From Comamonas sp. (GTDB lineage: Bacteria; Pseudomonadota; Gammaproteobacteria; Burkholderiales; Burkholderiaceae_C), in the NCBI RefSeq assembly GCF_009360615.1, contig NZ_SPEY01000041.1:20937-84936 (forward strand): a stretch of DNA of 64,000 nt, in the 5' to 3' direction. This document shows positions 37,973 through 46,790 of the stretch, in pieces. The notes under the pieces are model-generated. The model was not told the origin of the DNA. It did no database searches and saw only the letters and a list, made by a program, of their open reading frames with translations. Both the position numbers and the translations under genes were made by a program. Each line of letters starts with the position of its first letter. Position 1 is the first letter of the stretch.

Positions 37973-40156
37973 TCAGACCGCAGCCGTCATCACTTCCACG
38001 CGGTTGCGCCCTTTGCGCTTGGCGGCGTAGCAGGCCATATCGGCCCCCTTGAAAGCGCTGGCAGCGGTGTGGTAGCTGGCATCGAGCAACAGCATGCCGA
38101 TGCTGGCACTCAACATATAGCGCTGGCCCTGGTAGGAGCCCTCCCAGTCCTGGATGGCCATGCACAGCAGCTGCGCATGGCGCATGCCCTCTTCCCGGCT
38201 GATTCCGGCCATGAGAATCGCAAACTCGTCGCCCCCCACCCTGGCCACCCAGCCATGAGGACGCACCGTGGACTCGATCAGCCGGGCGATATGACCGAGC
38301 ACCTCGTCGCCCACCTCGCGCCCCCCTTGACGATTGACCTGGGAAAAGTGGTCCAGATCCACGTACAGCACGATGCCGTGCACCATGGGCTCGCTCTGCG
38401 AGCGCGCGACCGCATTCGCGCGCCCCATGCTTTCCAGATAATCCCGGCTCGTATACTCCTGCAGCCATTCCTTGAGGCGCAGGGCAAAGGCCGTCCGGTT
38501 GGGCAGGCGCGTCAAGGGATCGTGCATGGCTTTCCAGCTCGATTGCTCGCGCAACTGGCGCTGGGTGGTCACATCCTCCAGCTCCCAGACCAGATACTGG
38601 CCGTCCAGCGCCTTGCCCGACTGCTCCCAGGCACGGTGCATGCGCTGCATGCTCTGCCCATGGATTCGCACCCATATGGGCCGTGAATCCTTGCGCATCA
38701 GGCAGACTTCGCCATCAAACTGTCCGTAGGTGTCCAGTGCCCGCCGGACCCGCCCCATCAGATCCTCATGATCGGCATCGCTGGCGCAGAGATCACGCAC
38801 GGCCAGGCCCTGCATTTCCCGAGGCCGATAGCCCAAGACCCTGGCGGCCTGCATGCCCACACGCTGCACCGTGACCCCATGCGTCACGATCAGGCCCACG
38901 GGCGCATAGTCCATCAAGGTCTGCAACTGCATCTGCAGTTCACGCTCCTGCTCGCCATGCGCCTCATATCCGCCGCCCAGGGCCTGCAAGGCAGAGCGCA
39001 GGGTCAGGGCTTCTCCCCAGTCATGATCGGACAGGCCGCGCCACCAGCTGGCGCCCCGGCTGACCGAATCCAACTCCAGCATCACGCCTCGGCGGGAGGC
39101 CCGCTCCGCCGAGCGAAACAGGGCGGTCAGCGGATAGGCGATCAGGCACAGCACCCCTCCCAGCAATCCGGCCAATGCCAGCAAGGCTGCGGCCAGCCAG
39201 CCCATCGTCCTCGCAGAGACCCCCGGCACCCATTCCTGAACATCGCTGACCTTCAGCAGAGTCCACTGGGCCCAGGGCAAAGGCATGGCACTCCAGAGTT
39301 TGCCGTTTCTCTGCTCGCTGACCGCACCGGCCTGCGCCATCTTGAGCCAGGCCCGATCAATTCCGGCCGGCAGAACGGCGTCGCCTGCCGCGGCCGGCCA
39401 TTGCCACTGCCCCTTGCTGCTCAGAGCCAGCGGGCGATGATCGCGGTCGATCAGCAGCAACTGACCGCCCGCTTCGGCAGAGGTGGACTCCAGCGAGAAC
39501 AAGACCGACAGCGGTGCCCGGTAGCTGCCTCCCAGAACCCCCAGCAGCTTGCCTTGCAGATCGCGCACCGGCACGACGTATTGAAACTCCAGCTGCAGCC
39601 CTGCATCGCCAGGACGCACCCAGGCCTGGGTGATGGGTTTGCCTTCCGCCAGCGAACGCTTGAGCACTTCGCGCAGGGACTCGTCAAGCTGCTCCGCGGA
39701 CATCGCCTGCTCCTGGCGCAGATTGACCAGCAACTGCCCTTTGCCATTGGCAAGCTGGATCTGCTCATACTGCTGCGCCATGGAGGCGGGCTGCCTGAGC
39801 ATGGCCTCCAGCGATTCCTGAGAATCGTGCATATGCCCGGCAAGCACGGAGGACAGAGCATGCAAGGGCTTTTGCTGCTGCTCGACCCTGAAGGCCAGCG
39901 AGCGCGCCGCATACTCCAGCGCCTTGGTCTGCGCCGGCAACGCACCATCCGTGACGGCCCGGCGCAGCGCGTAGGCCACCCAGCCCGCAGCGCCAGCACC
40001 GGCCAGCAGCACGGCGATCATGGCAATCAGGACCATGCTGCGCAGCATCGGCCCGGGACCTCTGCGCACACGGTCTGCAACTGCCGCAGCCTCCTCTGGC
40101 TGCGGCGGCGCAACCCAGGGCGGCTCTGATGGCAGTGAGAGAACGGCATCTGACAT
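37973..40156 (-). CDS. Membrane-bound diguanylate cyclase with sensor, PAS and GGDEF domains
   Basis: About 727 residues from ATG 40156 (MSDAVLSLPSEPP). One transmembrane helix near 40-60, a periplasmic sensor of about 250 residues, a second helix near 310-340, a PAS-type domain (about 420-530, VGLIVTHGVTVQRVG) and a C-terminal GGDEF domain. The active-site motif is intact (VARVGGDEFAILMAG), so c-di-GMP synthesis is expected. The residues before it (RPHG) do not form the RxxD inhibitory site. The signal is unknown. I see no EAL domain. Confidence 0.9.
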   Translation of the reverse strand: MSDAVLSLPSEPPWVAPPQPEEAAAVADRVRRGPGPMLRSMVLIAMIAVLLAGAGAAGWVAYALRRAVTDGALPAQTKALEYAARSLAFRVEQQQKPLHALSSVLAGHMHDSQESLEAMLRQPASMAQQYEQIQLANGKGQLLVNLRQEQAMSAEQLDESLREVLKRSLAEGKPITQAWVRPGDAGLQLEFQYVVPVRDLQGKLLGVLGGSYRAPLSVLFSLESTSAEAGGQLLLIDRDHRPLALSSKGQWQWPAAAGDAVLPAGIDRAWLKMAQAGAVSEQRNGKLWSAMPLPWAQWTLLKVSDVQEWVPGVSARTMGWLAAALLALAGLLGGVLCLIAYPLTALFRSAERASRRGVMLELDSVSRGASWWRGLSDHDWGEALTLRSALQALGGGYEAHGEQERELQMQLQTLMDYAPVGLIVTHGVTVQRVGMQAARVLGYRPREMQGLAVRDLCASDADHEDLMGRVRRALDTYGQFDGEVCLMRKDSRPIWVRIHGQSMQRMHRAWEQSGKALDGQYLVWELEDVTTQRQLREQSSWKAMHDPLTRLPNRTAFALRLKEWLQEYTSRDYLESMGRANAVARSQSEPMVHGIVLYVDLDHFSQVNRQGGREVGDEVLGHIARLIESTVRPHGWVARVGGDEFAILMAGISREEGMRHAQLLCMAIQDWEGSYQGQRYMLSASIGMLLLDASYHTAASAFKGADMACYAAKRKGRNRVEVMTAAV

Positions 40157-40291
40157 GGGCCTCAATATAGAGAGCCGATGTCCGCAGCCCAACGAGAGGA
40201 AACCCCGGAGATTGTCGATAAATGCTACGCCGCCCCCTGCTTTTCTGCACTCTGTCGCAGACCGCAGGGCCTCTCACGCCCAGCCTGGTAT

Positions 40292-40939
40292 TTACCCCAG
40301 CGTGAGCACTTCCAGAGCACCCGGCCTGGGCAGTTCGATGACATTGCCTCGGCCGGCAATCAGGCCATGCTCGCGCAACTGCCTGAGCACTCGCGAGAAG
40401 GTTTCCGGTGCAATCCCCAATTGGGCGGCGATCATGCGTTTGCGCGCCTTGAGGGTGACACGCAAGCCCATGCCGTTTCCAGCCGGACTGGCATGACTCA
40501 GCAGCCACTGTGCGCAGCGCGCTTCGGCGTCCTGCGCCAGGCGGCTGACGGCCAGTTCGGTCTGCGAGCAATAGGCCCTGGCCATATCCCTGAGCAGGCA
40601 CTGCACGGCCGGCGTCAGCTCCGCGACAGCCCCGAGAAAGCGCGCCAGAGGAATGATGTGGATACGCCCCGCCGTCTGCGCCTGCATGTCGAGGCAGGGC
40701 GGGCGATCCTGCAGTGCAAAAGCCGCATCCAGCCAGGCCGGCCCTTCCACCTGTCCGAGATGATGGCGCATGGCCGAATCCTGTCCGACACCCAGCATCA
40801 CGCTTCCGCTTTCCAGGTACAGGACCGAATCGAGGGCTTTGCGACGTTGCCTGAGCCAAGAGCCTGGAGCAAAGCTCTCAGGCTGCCCAAACGTGGAAGC
40901 GATTTGCGACATGGAGGGCATGGTGAACATAGACTGCAC
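40292..40939 (-). CDS. Crp/Fnr family transcriptional regulator
   Basis: A 215-residue protein with a cyclic-nucleotide-binding-like beta-roll (about 15-120, LYLESGSVMLGVGQDS...) and a C-terminal helix-turn-helix (RKRMIAAQLGIAPETFSRVLRQLREHGLI). No N-terminal FNR-type cysteine cluster is present, so it should not sense oxygen by an Fe-S cluster. Three closely spaced Met codons (residues 1, 4, 7) leave the exact start open. It lies upstream of the diguanylate cyclase in the same direction, separated by 135 bases. Confidence 0.88.
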   Translation of the reverse strand: MQSMFTMPSMSQIASTFGQPESFAPGSWLRQRRKALDSVLYLESGSVMLGVGQDSAMRHHLGQVEGPAWLDAAFALQDRPPCLDMQAQTAGRIHIIPLARFLGAVAELTPAVQCLLRDMARAYCSQTELAVSRLAQDAEARCAQWLLSHASPAGNGMGLRVTLKARKRMIAAQLGIAPETFSRVLRQLREHGLIAGRGNVIELPRPGALEVLTLG

Positions 40940-41000
40940 TGTGCCGGGCTTTTGACCGATTCATTTTGAGCCACGTCAACAAGACGGGGCAGGCAACAAA

Positions 41001-41026
41001 AAGGCCGCAGGGGAGACTGCGGCCTT
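41001..41026 (-). terminator. Terminator after puuD
   Basis: The 10-bp stem AAGGCCGCAG/CTGCGGCCTT is followed on the minus strand by T-rich TTTGTTGCC. It lies about 20 bases past the puuD stop. Confidence 0.8.
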
Positions 41027-41047
41027 TTGCGCTTCACCGGCAAAGAC

Positions 41048-42367
41048 TCAGTTGACGGCTGCGCCGGACTCGTACCAGGTCTTGATCAGATTGCGCTCGT
41101 CGTCCGACAGCGCGGCGGGGTTGCCGAAAGGCATCTTCTTCAGTTGCACCACCTGCTGGTAGATCTGCTGAGCGTGCGACTTCACGGCTTCGGGGGAGTC
41201 CAGACGGACGGCCTTTTGCTGGATGGCTGTGCCATGGCAGACCACGCAGTGCTGCTGGAAGATGGCATTGACCTTGGCGAAGCCTTCGCCACCCGCATTT
41301 GCGGATGCTGCGACTGCCGGTGCTGCAGGCTCGGAAGTCGAAGCAGGAGCGGCGGCAGCTGGTGCTGGTGCAGCAACAGGTGCAGGTGCGGCAGCAGGTG
41401 CAGGTGCAGGTGCGGCAGCAGCAGGTGCGGCGACCGGTGCAGGCTTGAGCCAGACGAAAACGGCCAGCAGCGCAGCCACACCGACCGCTGCATAAGGCCA
41501 GGGATGGTTGTTGCGACCCAGCTTGTAGCCGTGGCGCATCACGAAGAACTGGCGAATGGCAGCGCCGGCAAACATCATGCCGATCAGAACCAGCCAGTTC
41601 ATCTTGTGGCTATACAGCCAGCCATAGTGGTTGGACAGCATGGCAAACAGAACGGGCAGCGTGAAATAGGTGTTGTGCACGCTGCGCTGCTTGGCACGCT
41701 GGCCATGACGAGGATCCACGGGCTCGCCCGCCTTCAGGGAAGCCACGACCTTGCGCTGGCCAGGGATGATCCAGAAGAAGACGTTGGCGCTCATGGAGGT
41801 CGCGATCATCGCGCCCATCAGCAGGAAGGCGGCCTGGCCAGGGAAGATGTGGCAGGCCAGGTAGGCGGCGATACACACCAGAACCAGAACCATGGCACCC
41901 ACGGTGGCGTCGCCATTCTTCTTCTGGCCGAAGGTGCGGCAGATGAAGTCGTACAGCAGCCAGAACACCACCAGGAAGCCCAGCGCCGAAGCCACGGCAG
42001 CACCGGTGCTCATGGCGTTGGGATCGCCGGGAGTGACCAGGTAGATGTTCGCGTTCCAGAGATAGGAGACCGTCAGCAGGGCAAAACCGGACAGCCACGT
42101 GGTGTAGCTTTCCCAGTAGAACCAGTGCAGATGGTCAGGCATCTTGGGCGGCGACACATTGAACTTGACGGGGTGGTAGAAACCGCCACCGTGCACAGCC
42201 CAGAGTTCGCCGTTGACGCCCTGCTTTTTCAGGTCGTCATCCACGGGCGGCGTCAAGCTGCTGTCCAGGAACACGAAGTAGAAGGAGGAACCGACCCAGG
42301 CGATCGCGGTAATGACGTGGAGCCACCGCAACAGCAGGCCGGCCCAGTCGAGAATGTAGCTTTCCAT
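41048..42367 (-). CDS. puuD: Membrane-bound urate hydroxylase with cytochrome c domain (PuuD)
   Basis: Urate to 5-hydroxyisourate enzyme of the inner membrane. About 439 residues from ATG 42367 (MESYILDWAGLLLRW). The N-terminal DUF989 part has about 8 helices with WLHVITAIAWVGSSFYFVFLD, HGGGFYHPVKF and HLHWFYWESYTTWLSGF. An Ala/Pro low-complexity linker (about 305-345) leads to a c-type haem domain with CVVCH at 374-378 and a likely Met ligand in KKMPFGNP. It replaces soluble uricase. A TGTATGCA operator variant lies 134 bases upstream of the start, and XdhC is encoded upstream in the same direction. Confidence 0.92.
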   Translation of the reverse strand: MESYILDWAGLLLRWLHVITAIAWVGSSFYFVFLDSSLTPPVDDDLKKQGVNGELWAVHGGGFYHPVKFNVSPPKMPDHLHWFYWESYTTWLSGFALLTVSYLWNANIYLVTPGDPNAMSTGAAVASALGFLVVFWLLYDFICRTFGQKKNGDATVGAMVLVLVCIAAYLACHIFPGQAAFLLMGAMIATSMSANVFFWIIPGQRKVVASLKAGEPVDPRHGQRAKQRSVHNTYFTLPVLFAMLSNHYGWLYSHKMNWLVLIGMMFAGAAIRQFFVMRHGYKLGRNNHPWPYAAVGVAALLAVFVWLKPAPVAAPAAAAPAPAPAAAPAPVAAPAPAAAAPASTSEPAAPAVAASANAGGEGFAKVNAIFQQHCVVCHGTAIQQKAVRLDSPEAVKSHAQQIYQQVVQLKKMPFGNPAALSDDERNLIKTWYESGAAVN

Positions 42368-42731
42368 AGCTCTCAACCTTGGCAGCGTGGGGCTGCCGAA
42401 CAACCTGCTCACCACTGCGGGCGCTCTGAGCAGAAGAAAAGGCCGCGCTCCCGGAGCGTTACACACGGGGCACCGCTGCGACCATTCTGTCGACCGAAAG
42501 TGTATGCAATTTTTGCTGCTACAACGCTCGAATCCGGAATAAACCACCCTAGAGATTTCCCTAGTACGGAAGTCATCAGCAAATATCGGGCCTGATTCGC
42601 GAAGCGTGTGGGCATGTCCCGGCAGCTTCGCTGTCGCGCCCTCGGGACCGGTGAGAAGCAATGGCCGAGCGCGGTCTGAGACACCGTCTGCCGGCGTTCC
42701 CATGCACCACACCGGGGCGCCTATTGCACCA
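42368..42731. promoter_or_regulatory. puuD promoter region with GntR-type operator variant
   Basis: A 364-base gap between puuD and xdhC. TGTATGCA at 42501-42508, followed after five bases by TG, resembles the TGTATACA-N5-TGT motif with one core mismatch. I see no gene or strong hairpin in the rest. Confidence 0.45.
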
Positions 42732-43598
42732 TCAGCGCACAGGCAGCCCCTGTAAAAGCTGTGCCGCCACAGCGACTGCGATCACCTCGGGTTCCTTGCC
42801 GGTAATGCCCGGCACCCCGATCGGGCAGGTGATGTGAGCCAGCTCCGCGTCGCTGAACCCCCGACCGCGCAACCGGCTGCTGAAGCTGGCCCATTTGGTC
42901 TTGCTGCCGATCAACCCCACAAAAGGCAGATCTCCGCGCTCGCGCTGACGCAGCAGGCATTGGGCCACCACCTCCAGGTCCTCGGCATGGCTGAAGCTCA
43001 TGATGAGCACTTGTGAATGCGCAGGCAGCTGCGCCACTGCGGCCTGGACCGGATCGGAATGCTCGCACTGCACACCGATCTGCTCCTGCACGGGAAAGAC
43101 CGCATCCCGGCTGTCCACCCAGATCACCCGATACGGCAGGCTGCGCAAAATGCGCACCAGCGCATGTCCCACGTGGCCCGCACCGAACAGGGCCACGCAT
43201 TGCGAAGGCTCGGGCATCAAGGCCCGCAGACGCGGGGCATCGCGGGCCTCAAACCGTTCGAAATGCAGCTCCAGTGCACCGCCACAGCATTGCCCCAGAC
43301 TGGGGCCAAGGGCATAGCGCTGGACATGCTCGTGCCAGCCGGCGTGATCATCGCCCCACTGCGCCAGCAGCTGGCGCGCCAGCGCAATCGCCTGCCATTC
43401 GAGGTGGCCACCGCCAATCGTCCCCATCACCTCATCGGCAAACACAGCCATCCAGGCCCCCTTCTCGCGGGGCACGGAGCCACGGGTGGCCTGCACCTGC
43501 ACCCGGCACAGCGGCTGCTGCGCCAGGCGGTTCAAGATTCCTTGCTGTGTTTCGCTCCACATGACTGAACGCCGATTGCTTTGATGCCCGATATTCAT
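42732..43598 (-). CDS. xdhC: Xanthine dehydrogenase accessory protein XdhC
   Basis: Molybdenum-cofactor sulfuration/insertion factor for xanthine dehydrogenase-family enzymes. The 288-residue protein has an N-terminal XdhC/CoxI domain with GSVPREKGAWMAV, GTIGGGHLEWQAI and GQCCGGALELHFE, and a C-terminal Rossmann part with VALFGAGHVGHALVRIL and VGLIGSKTKWASF. Start could be 43598 or 43562 (MWSETQQGIL); neither has a strong Shine-Dalgarno. Classical xdhA/xdhB are not beside it, so its client could be the exported molybdenum enzyme at 22-27 kb or an enzyme outside the window. Confidence 0.92.
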   Translation of the reverse strand: MNIGHQSNRRSVMWSETQQGILNRLAQQPLCRVQVQATRGSVPREKGAWMAVFADEVMGTIGGGHLEWQAIALARQLLAQWGDDHAGWHEHVQRYALGPSLGQCCGGALELHFERFEARDAPRLRALMPEPSQCVALFGAGHVGHALVRILRSLPYRVIWVDSRDAVFPVQEQIGVQCEHSDPVQAAVAQLPAHSQVLIMSFSHAEDLEVVAQCLLRQRERGDLPFVGLIGSKTKWASFSSRLRGRGFSDAELAHITCPIGVPGITGKEPEVIAVAVAAQLLQGLPVR

Positions 43599-43759
43599 GC
43601 ATTTTCCGGGCGGCAGTAGACAAACAAGCGTATGAGCACCTTAATCGGAAGCGTATCTGCGTTCGGCCTGACGAATCGTTGCAGATTTTTGACGGGGCGG
43701 CGCCGGAATTCTGTCCCCGGGGCTGCGGCAGCCATCCATTTGCGGCTACGCTTGGCGTC

Positions 43760-44239
43760 ATGTCCGAAACCCACGAACCCACCCGTACCGCAGCAGTCCG
43801 CCGTCGCCTGACCTGGCTGCGGACCGGGATGATGGCGGCCGTTGCCGCGGTGCTGACCGCCTGCCAGATCGCCCCCCAGAGCCCATCCATCGGCACGACG
43901 CCTGCCGACAAGGCCAGTCCGAGCTATCGCAAACAGGCGGCCCAGCATCTGTATGAGCGCAACTCGGGCCGCATCTACCAAGGCATGCTGCCGCCCATGC
44001 TGTATGCGATCGGCGTGTTGCAGGTCCAGCTCGACGGCCAGGGCCGTGTGAGAAACCTGCATTGGATGCGCAAGCCCAGCCATGCACCGGAAGTGGTGGC
44101 CGAGATCGAGCGCGCAGTGCGCTCAGCAGCCCCCTTTCCAGCGCCCGGCCGCAGTGTCACCTATACCGACACCTGGCTGTGGGACAAGTCGGGACGGTTC
44201 CAGCTCGACACCTTGACCGAAGGCCAGTTGGGACAGTAG
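43760..44239 (+). CDS. Small lipoprotein with TonB-C-like domain
   Basis: A predicted 159-residue protein. A long charged N-terminus (about 25 residues) precedes a hydrophobic stretch ending in the lipobox VLTACQ (Cys about 37). The C-terminal half (GVLQVQLDGQGRVRNLHWMRKPSHAPEVV...) resembles the TonB C-terminal fold found in many small periplasmic proteins. I start at ATG 43760 (MSETHEPTRT); the frame is open upstream to 43679 without support. No specific function can be assigned. It is divergent from xdhC. Confidence 0.75.
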   Translation: MSETHEPTRTAAVRRRLTWLRTGMMAAVAAVLTACQIAPQSPSIGTTPADKASPSYRKQAAQHLYERNSGRIYQGMLPPMLYAIGVLQVQLDGQGRVRNLHWMRKPSHAPEVVAEIERAVRSAAPFPAPGRSVTYTDTWLWDKSGRFQLDTLTEGQLGQ

Positions 44240-44584
44240 ACCGGCCCTCCCTCGCACTGGAACCCGGCCCGCAACGCGCCAGGACTCGGCCTTCGTCGGC
44301 ACGCTCTGCCGCCGGCATTCCGGGCGCTCGGCACGGTTGAGCCGGCATGAGCACAGCTGGCCGAAGCAGCGCAGACCCTTGTCCGGATGAGCCAATCGCC
44401 AATGAGTCCGTGACATTGCGGCGAGCCGGGTGGCGGTGGCGCGACATCGCCGGACGAGCGGCCCGCCCCCCCGAACACCCTCTGGGCAGATCGAGACACG
44501 CACAGCGCGCCCCGGCGGGCAGCAGGACATGCTCCCGATGCTGTCCGGGCGACTCCTTGCGTCCTTCCGGTCGTGCCCGCAACC

Positions 44585-44620
44585 GGCATGCAGGGCATGC
44601 AGGGCATGCGGGGCATGCCA
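44585..44620. repeat. Four-copy 9-bp tandem repeat
   Basis: Units GGCATGCAG, GGCATGCAG, GGCATGCGG and GGCATGCCA follow each other directly. Such short tandem arrays can vary in copy number. Confidence 0.8.
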
Positions 44621-44635
44621 GCAGTCGACGGGAAC

Positions 44636-44662
44636 AAAAAACCGGCCGAAGCCGGTTTTTTC
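44636..44662 (-). terminator. Terminator after the YSC84 gene
   Basis: The stem ACCGGC/GCCGGT with loop CGAA is flanked by A6 and T6, so it works in both directions. It lies 23 bases past the YSC84-family stop. Confidence 0.85.
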
Positions 44663-44684
44663 ACGGGCGCAAACCGTGCAAGGC

Positions 44685-45269
44685 CTATTCGACCACCTTG
44701 GTGATCTTGGTGCCCTGCAGCGACACACCGGCCTCGAGACCCGCGTTGGTCAGCACATAGCTGGTGACGGGAGCCTGGGCTGTCGTGGTGTCCACGCTGC
44801 CGTTGGCACCGATGCGACCTGCGGCCACGGTGGCATCGGCTCCCACGGACCAGCCATCGCTATGCAGGAACTTGTCCAGCGCTTCCTGGGTGTTGAACAC
44901 ATAGATCACGGCCTTGGACTGGCCTCCCGCCTGCCAGCCTATGGATGCAGCCGTGGTGCTGTAGAAACCACGGTTCTGCCCGCCCACGCGCAGCACGCCG
45001 CGGCCGTGTTCGACCCCCACCACAAAGCTGCCGCCAATCACCGAGGGGAAGATCAGCACACCCTTGGCGCGTTGCACCATTTCCTTGGATCCTGGTGCGG
45101 TCTGGTACAGACGCTCCAGCGCTGCATTGGCACGCGTGTTGATCGTCGTGGCATCAGCTCGGGGCGCCGCTGTCGTTTCAGGCTTGGTCGTGGTGCAGGC
45201 CGTCATGGTCAGGGCACCGGCAGCCAGAGCAGCAGCCATCGCAACAGAACGCAGAGAAATTTGACGCAT
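44685..45269 (-). CDS. YSC84/SYLF-domain lipoprotein
   Basis: A 194-residue lipoprotein (signal peptide, lipobox TMTACTT, Cys about 25) with a SYLF/YSC84 domain (ANAALERLYQTAPGSKEMVQRAKGVLIFPSV, GGSFVVGVEHGRGVLRVGG, GFYSTTAASIGWQAGGQSKAVIYVF). Related proteins bind lipids; the bacterial role is unclear. Length and motifs fit the BPSL1445-type family. It is monocistronic with its own terminator. Confidence 0.9.
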   Translation of the reverse strand: MRQISLRSVAMAAALAAGALTMTACTTTKPETTAAPRADATTINTRANAALERLYQTAPGSKEMVQRAKGVLIFPSVIGGSFVVGVEHGRGVLRVGGQNRGFYSTTAASIGWQAGGQSKAVIYVFNTQEALDKFLHSDGWSVGADATVAAGRIGANGSVDTTTAQAPVTSYVLTNAGLEAGVSLQGTKITKVVE

Positions 45270-45595
45270 ACCTATATCCTTTCATGGGATGAATGTGTAG
45301 ACACATTTCAGAGGTAGAAGGTCCCGCAGTCCGACATTGGGTCGCTTTTGCACATCCCCCCGATGCAAAGCAGTCAGAAGCGGGGTTGGCACGATGCTAG
45401 TCGGCAGGCTTGCCGATAAAACTCGGCAGTTACAGCTTGCGCCTTTGGCCTACAGAAGGCAAGCGCAGTTGTGGAAAAAGACCTACAACAGAAACCGACG
45501 GCAGGACTCGGGCCGATTCAAGGTACATCGCGCGAGCGCCCTCAAATTGACGCTAGCATTGTTGATGTAACCCAAGCTCGGACGACAGGAAGTTC
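45270..45595. other. Divergent intergenic region, YSC84 gene / doxX
   Basis: About 325 bases with the promoters of both flanking genes. An imperfect hairpin GCTTGCGCCTT/AAGGCAAGC lies near 45435-45465. I see no coding sequence. Confidence 0.4.
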
Positions 45596-45985
45596 ATGAA
45601 GTTCTGGAATTATTTTCACCACCCCAGGGCAGCGCTGGTTGTGCTGCGCGTCACGCTGGCATTGCTGATGCTGCTGCATGGCTGGGCCAAGATTCGTTAT
45701 GGCATCGGCAGCATCGAGGCCAAGATCGAGAGCCTGGGGGCCCCAGGCTTTCTCGCCTATGCGGTCTACCTGGGCGAAGTGGTCGCCCCCTTGCTGCTGC
45801 TGGTGGGTCTGTGGGTGGTACCGGCCGCGCTGGTGATTGCGATCAACATGGTGGTGGCATTTGCGCTGATGCACACCCGGCAGATTCTGATGCTCAACAA
45901 TACCGGCGGCTGGGCGCTGGAACTGCAGGCCTTTTATTTCGTGAGCGCTCTGGTCGTGGCCATGGCCTATTCCAAGGGAAAATAG
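45596..45985 (+). CDS. DoxX family membrane protein
   Basis: A 129-residue protein with four transmembrane helices and the DoxX pattern VVLRVTLALLMLLHGWAKI, GEVVAPLLLLVGLW and ALMHTRQILMLNNTGGWALELQAFYF. The family includes subunits of quinol oxidases and redox-stress proteins, but most members have no proven role. It is convergent with uraH, and no functional link is visible. Confidence 0.88.
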   Translation: MKFWNYFHHPRAALVVLRVTLALLMLLHGWAKIRYGIGSIEAKIESLGAPGFLAYAVYLGEVVAPLLLLVGLWVVPAALVIAINMVVAFALMHTRQILMLNNTGGWALELQAFYFVSALVVAMAYSKGK

Positions 45986-46000
45986 TGCCAATGAAAACAG

Positions 46001-46078
46001 GAGCGGCTTGCGCCTGTCATCTCCTGGTTCCGATGCCGCATAAGGGCGAGACCATGAAATGATGTGCGCAAGCCGCTC
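46001..46078. repeat. 13-bp inverted repeat with 52-base spacer between doxX and uraH
   Basis: GAGCGGCTTGCGC at 46001-46013 is repeated inverted as GCGCAAGCCGCTC at 46066-46078, followed by TTGCTTTT. It may serve as a long-loop terminator for the convergent pair. Confidence 0.7.
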
Positions 46079-46118
46079 TTGCTTTTGCCATGTCTCCCCT
46101 CGGAGACGCACGTCCCGC

Positions 46119-46469
46119 TCAGGAGCCGCGATAGGTGGAGTAGCTCCAGGGACTGACCAGCAGAGGCACATGGTAGTGCTGCTCCACATTGGCCACGCCG
46201 AAGTCCAGGCTGACCTTGTTCAGGAAGCTGGGTTCGGGCAGTTGCACGCCGCGGGCCTTGAAGTAGGCCGCAACGTCAAAGGTCAGGCGATAAGTGCCGA
46301 CCTTGAGCGTGTTGTTGTCGAACAGCGGCGCATCGGTACGGCCATCGTGATTGAGCACCAGGCTCTTGATCAGCGTGGCCTTGTCGCCTTCGGTGGAAAA
46401 CAGCTCGACGGCCATGCCTGCGGCGGGGCAGCCATTCATGGTGTCGAGAACGTGGGTGCTCAGGCCCAT
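46119..46469 (-). CDS. uraH: 5-Hydroxyisourate hydrolase
   Basis: Transthyretin-like enzyme that hydrolyses 5-hydroxyisourate to OHCU, directly after PuuD. The 116-residue protein has the family markers STHVLDTMNGCPA at the N-terminus, LNHDGRTDAPL in the middle, EQHYHVPLLVSPWSYSTYRGS at the C-terminus with the invariant YRGS tail. The upstream region shared with ggt (46470-46790) contains a TGTATACA-N5-TGTA site, so it belongs to the same putative regulon as puuE and the permease. Confidence 0.96.
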   Translation of the reverse strand: MGLSTHVLDTMNGCPAAGMAVELFSTEGDKATLIKSLVLNHDGRTDAPLFDNNTLKVGTYRLTFDVAAYFKARGVQLPEPSFLNKVSLDFGVANVEQHYHVPLLVSPWSYSTYRGS

Positions 46470-46657
46470 GGAAATCTCCTCACGGACAGTTTGCCACTGC
46501 CCTTGGTTGTATCAAACACACGACTTGCGCGAAACGGGTTCAGGCAGGACCGCTGCCTCAGAAGTCAGGCCGTTGCTGCATTCTGGTTTGCGCAAGTCCT
46601 GAAACATTTATGCCATCACAAAGCTGGCGCCCGAGCGCCTTGCTGTGATCGCCAAAG

Positions 46658-46674
46658 TGTATACAGTTTCTGTA
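46658..46674. promoter_or_regulatory. TGTATACA-N5-TGTA operator between uraH and ggt
   Basis: TGTATACA (46658-46665), five bases, then TGTA (46671-46674). It lies in the divergent 320-base promoter region of uraH and the gamma-glutamyltransferase gene. The same composite is seen at 62823 and, with TGTC, at 55134. Confidence 0.65.
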
Positions 46675-46790
46675 CTCCATCAAAGGCTTTTCTGCCTTGA
46701 CTTTCTGGCACATAGCCGAGCCGGCCCGATTGGCACCCTTCACAGCCTCTATACACTGGGCCGACTCATCAAGCGAACAGGAGACAACGC

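Larger units (their letters stand above)
44240..44684. other. 445-base region without a recognised gene
   Basis: Short overlapping frames exist on both strands, but none shows family features or a ribosome site. It contains a four-unit 9-bp tandem repeat (44585-44620) and the terminator of the YSC84 gene at its right end. Confidence 0.5.
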
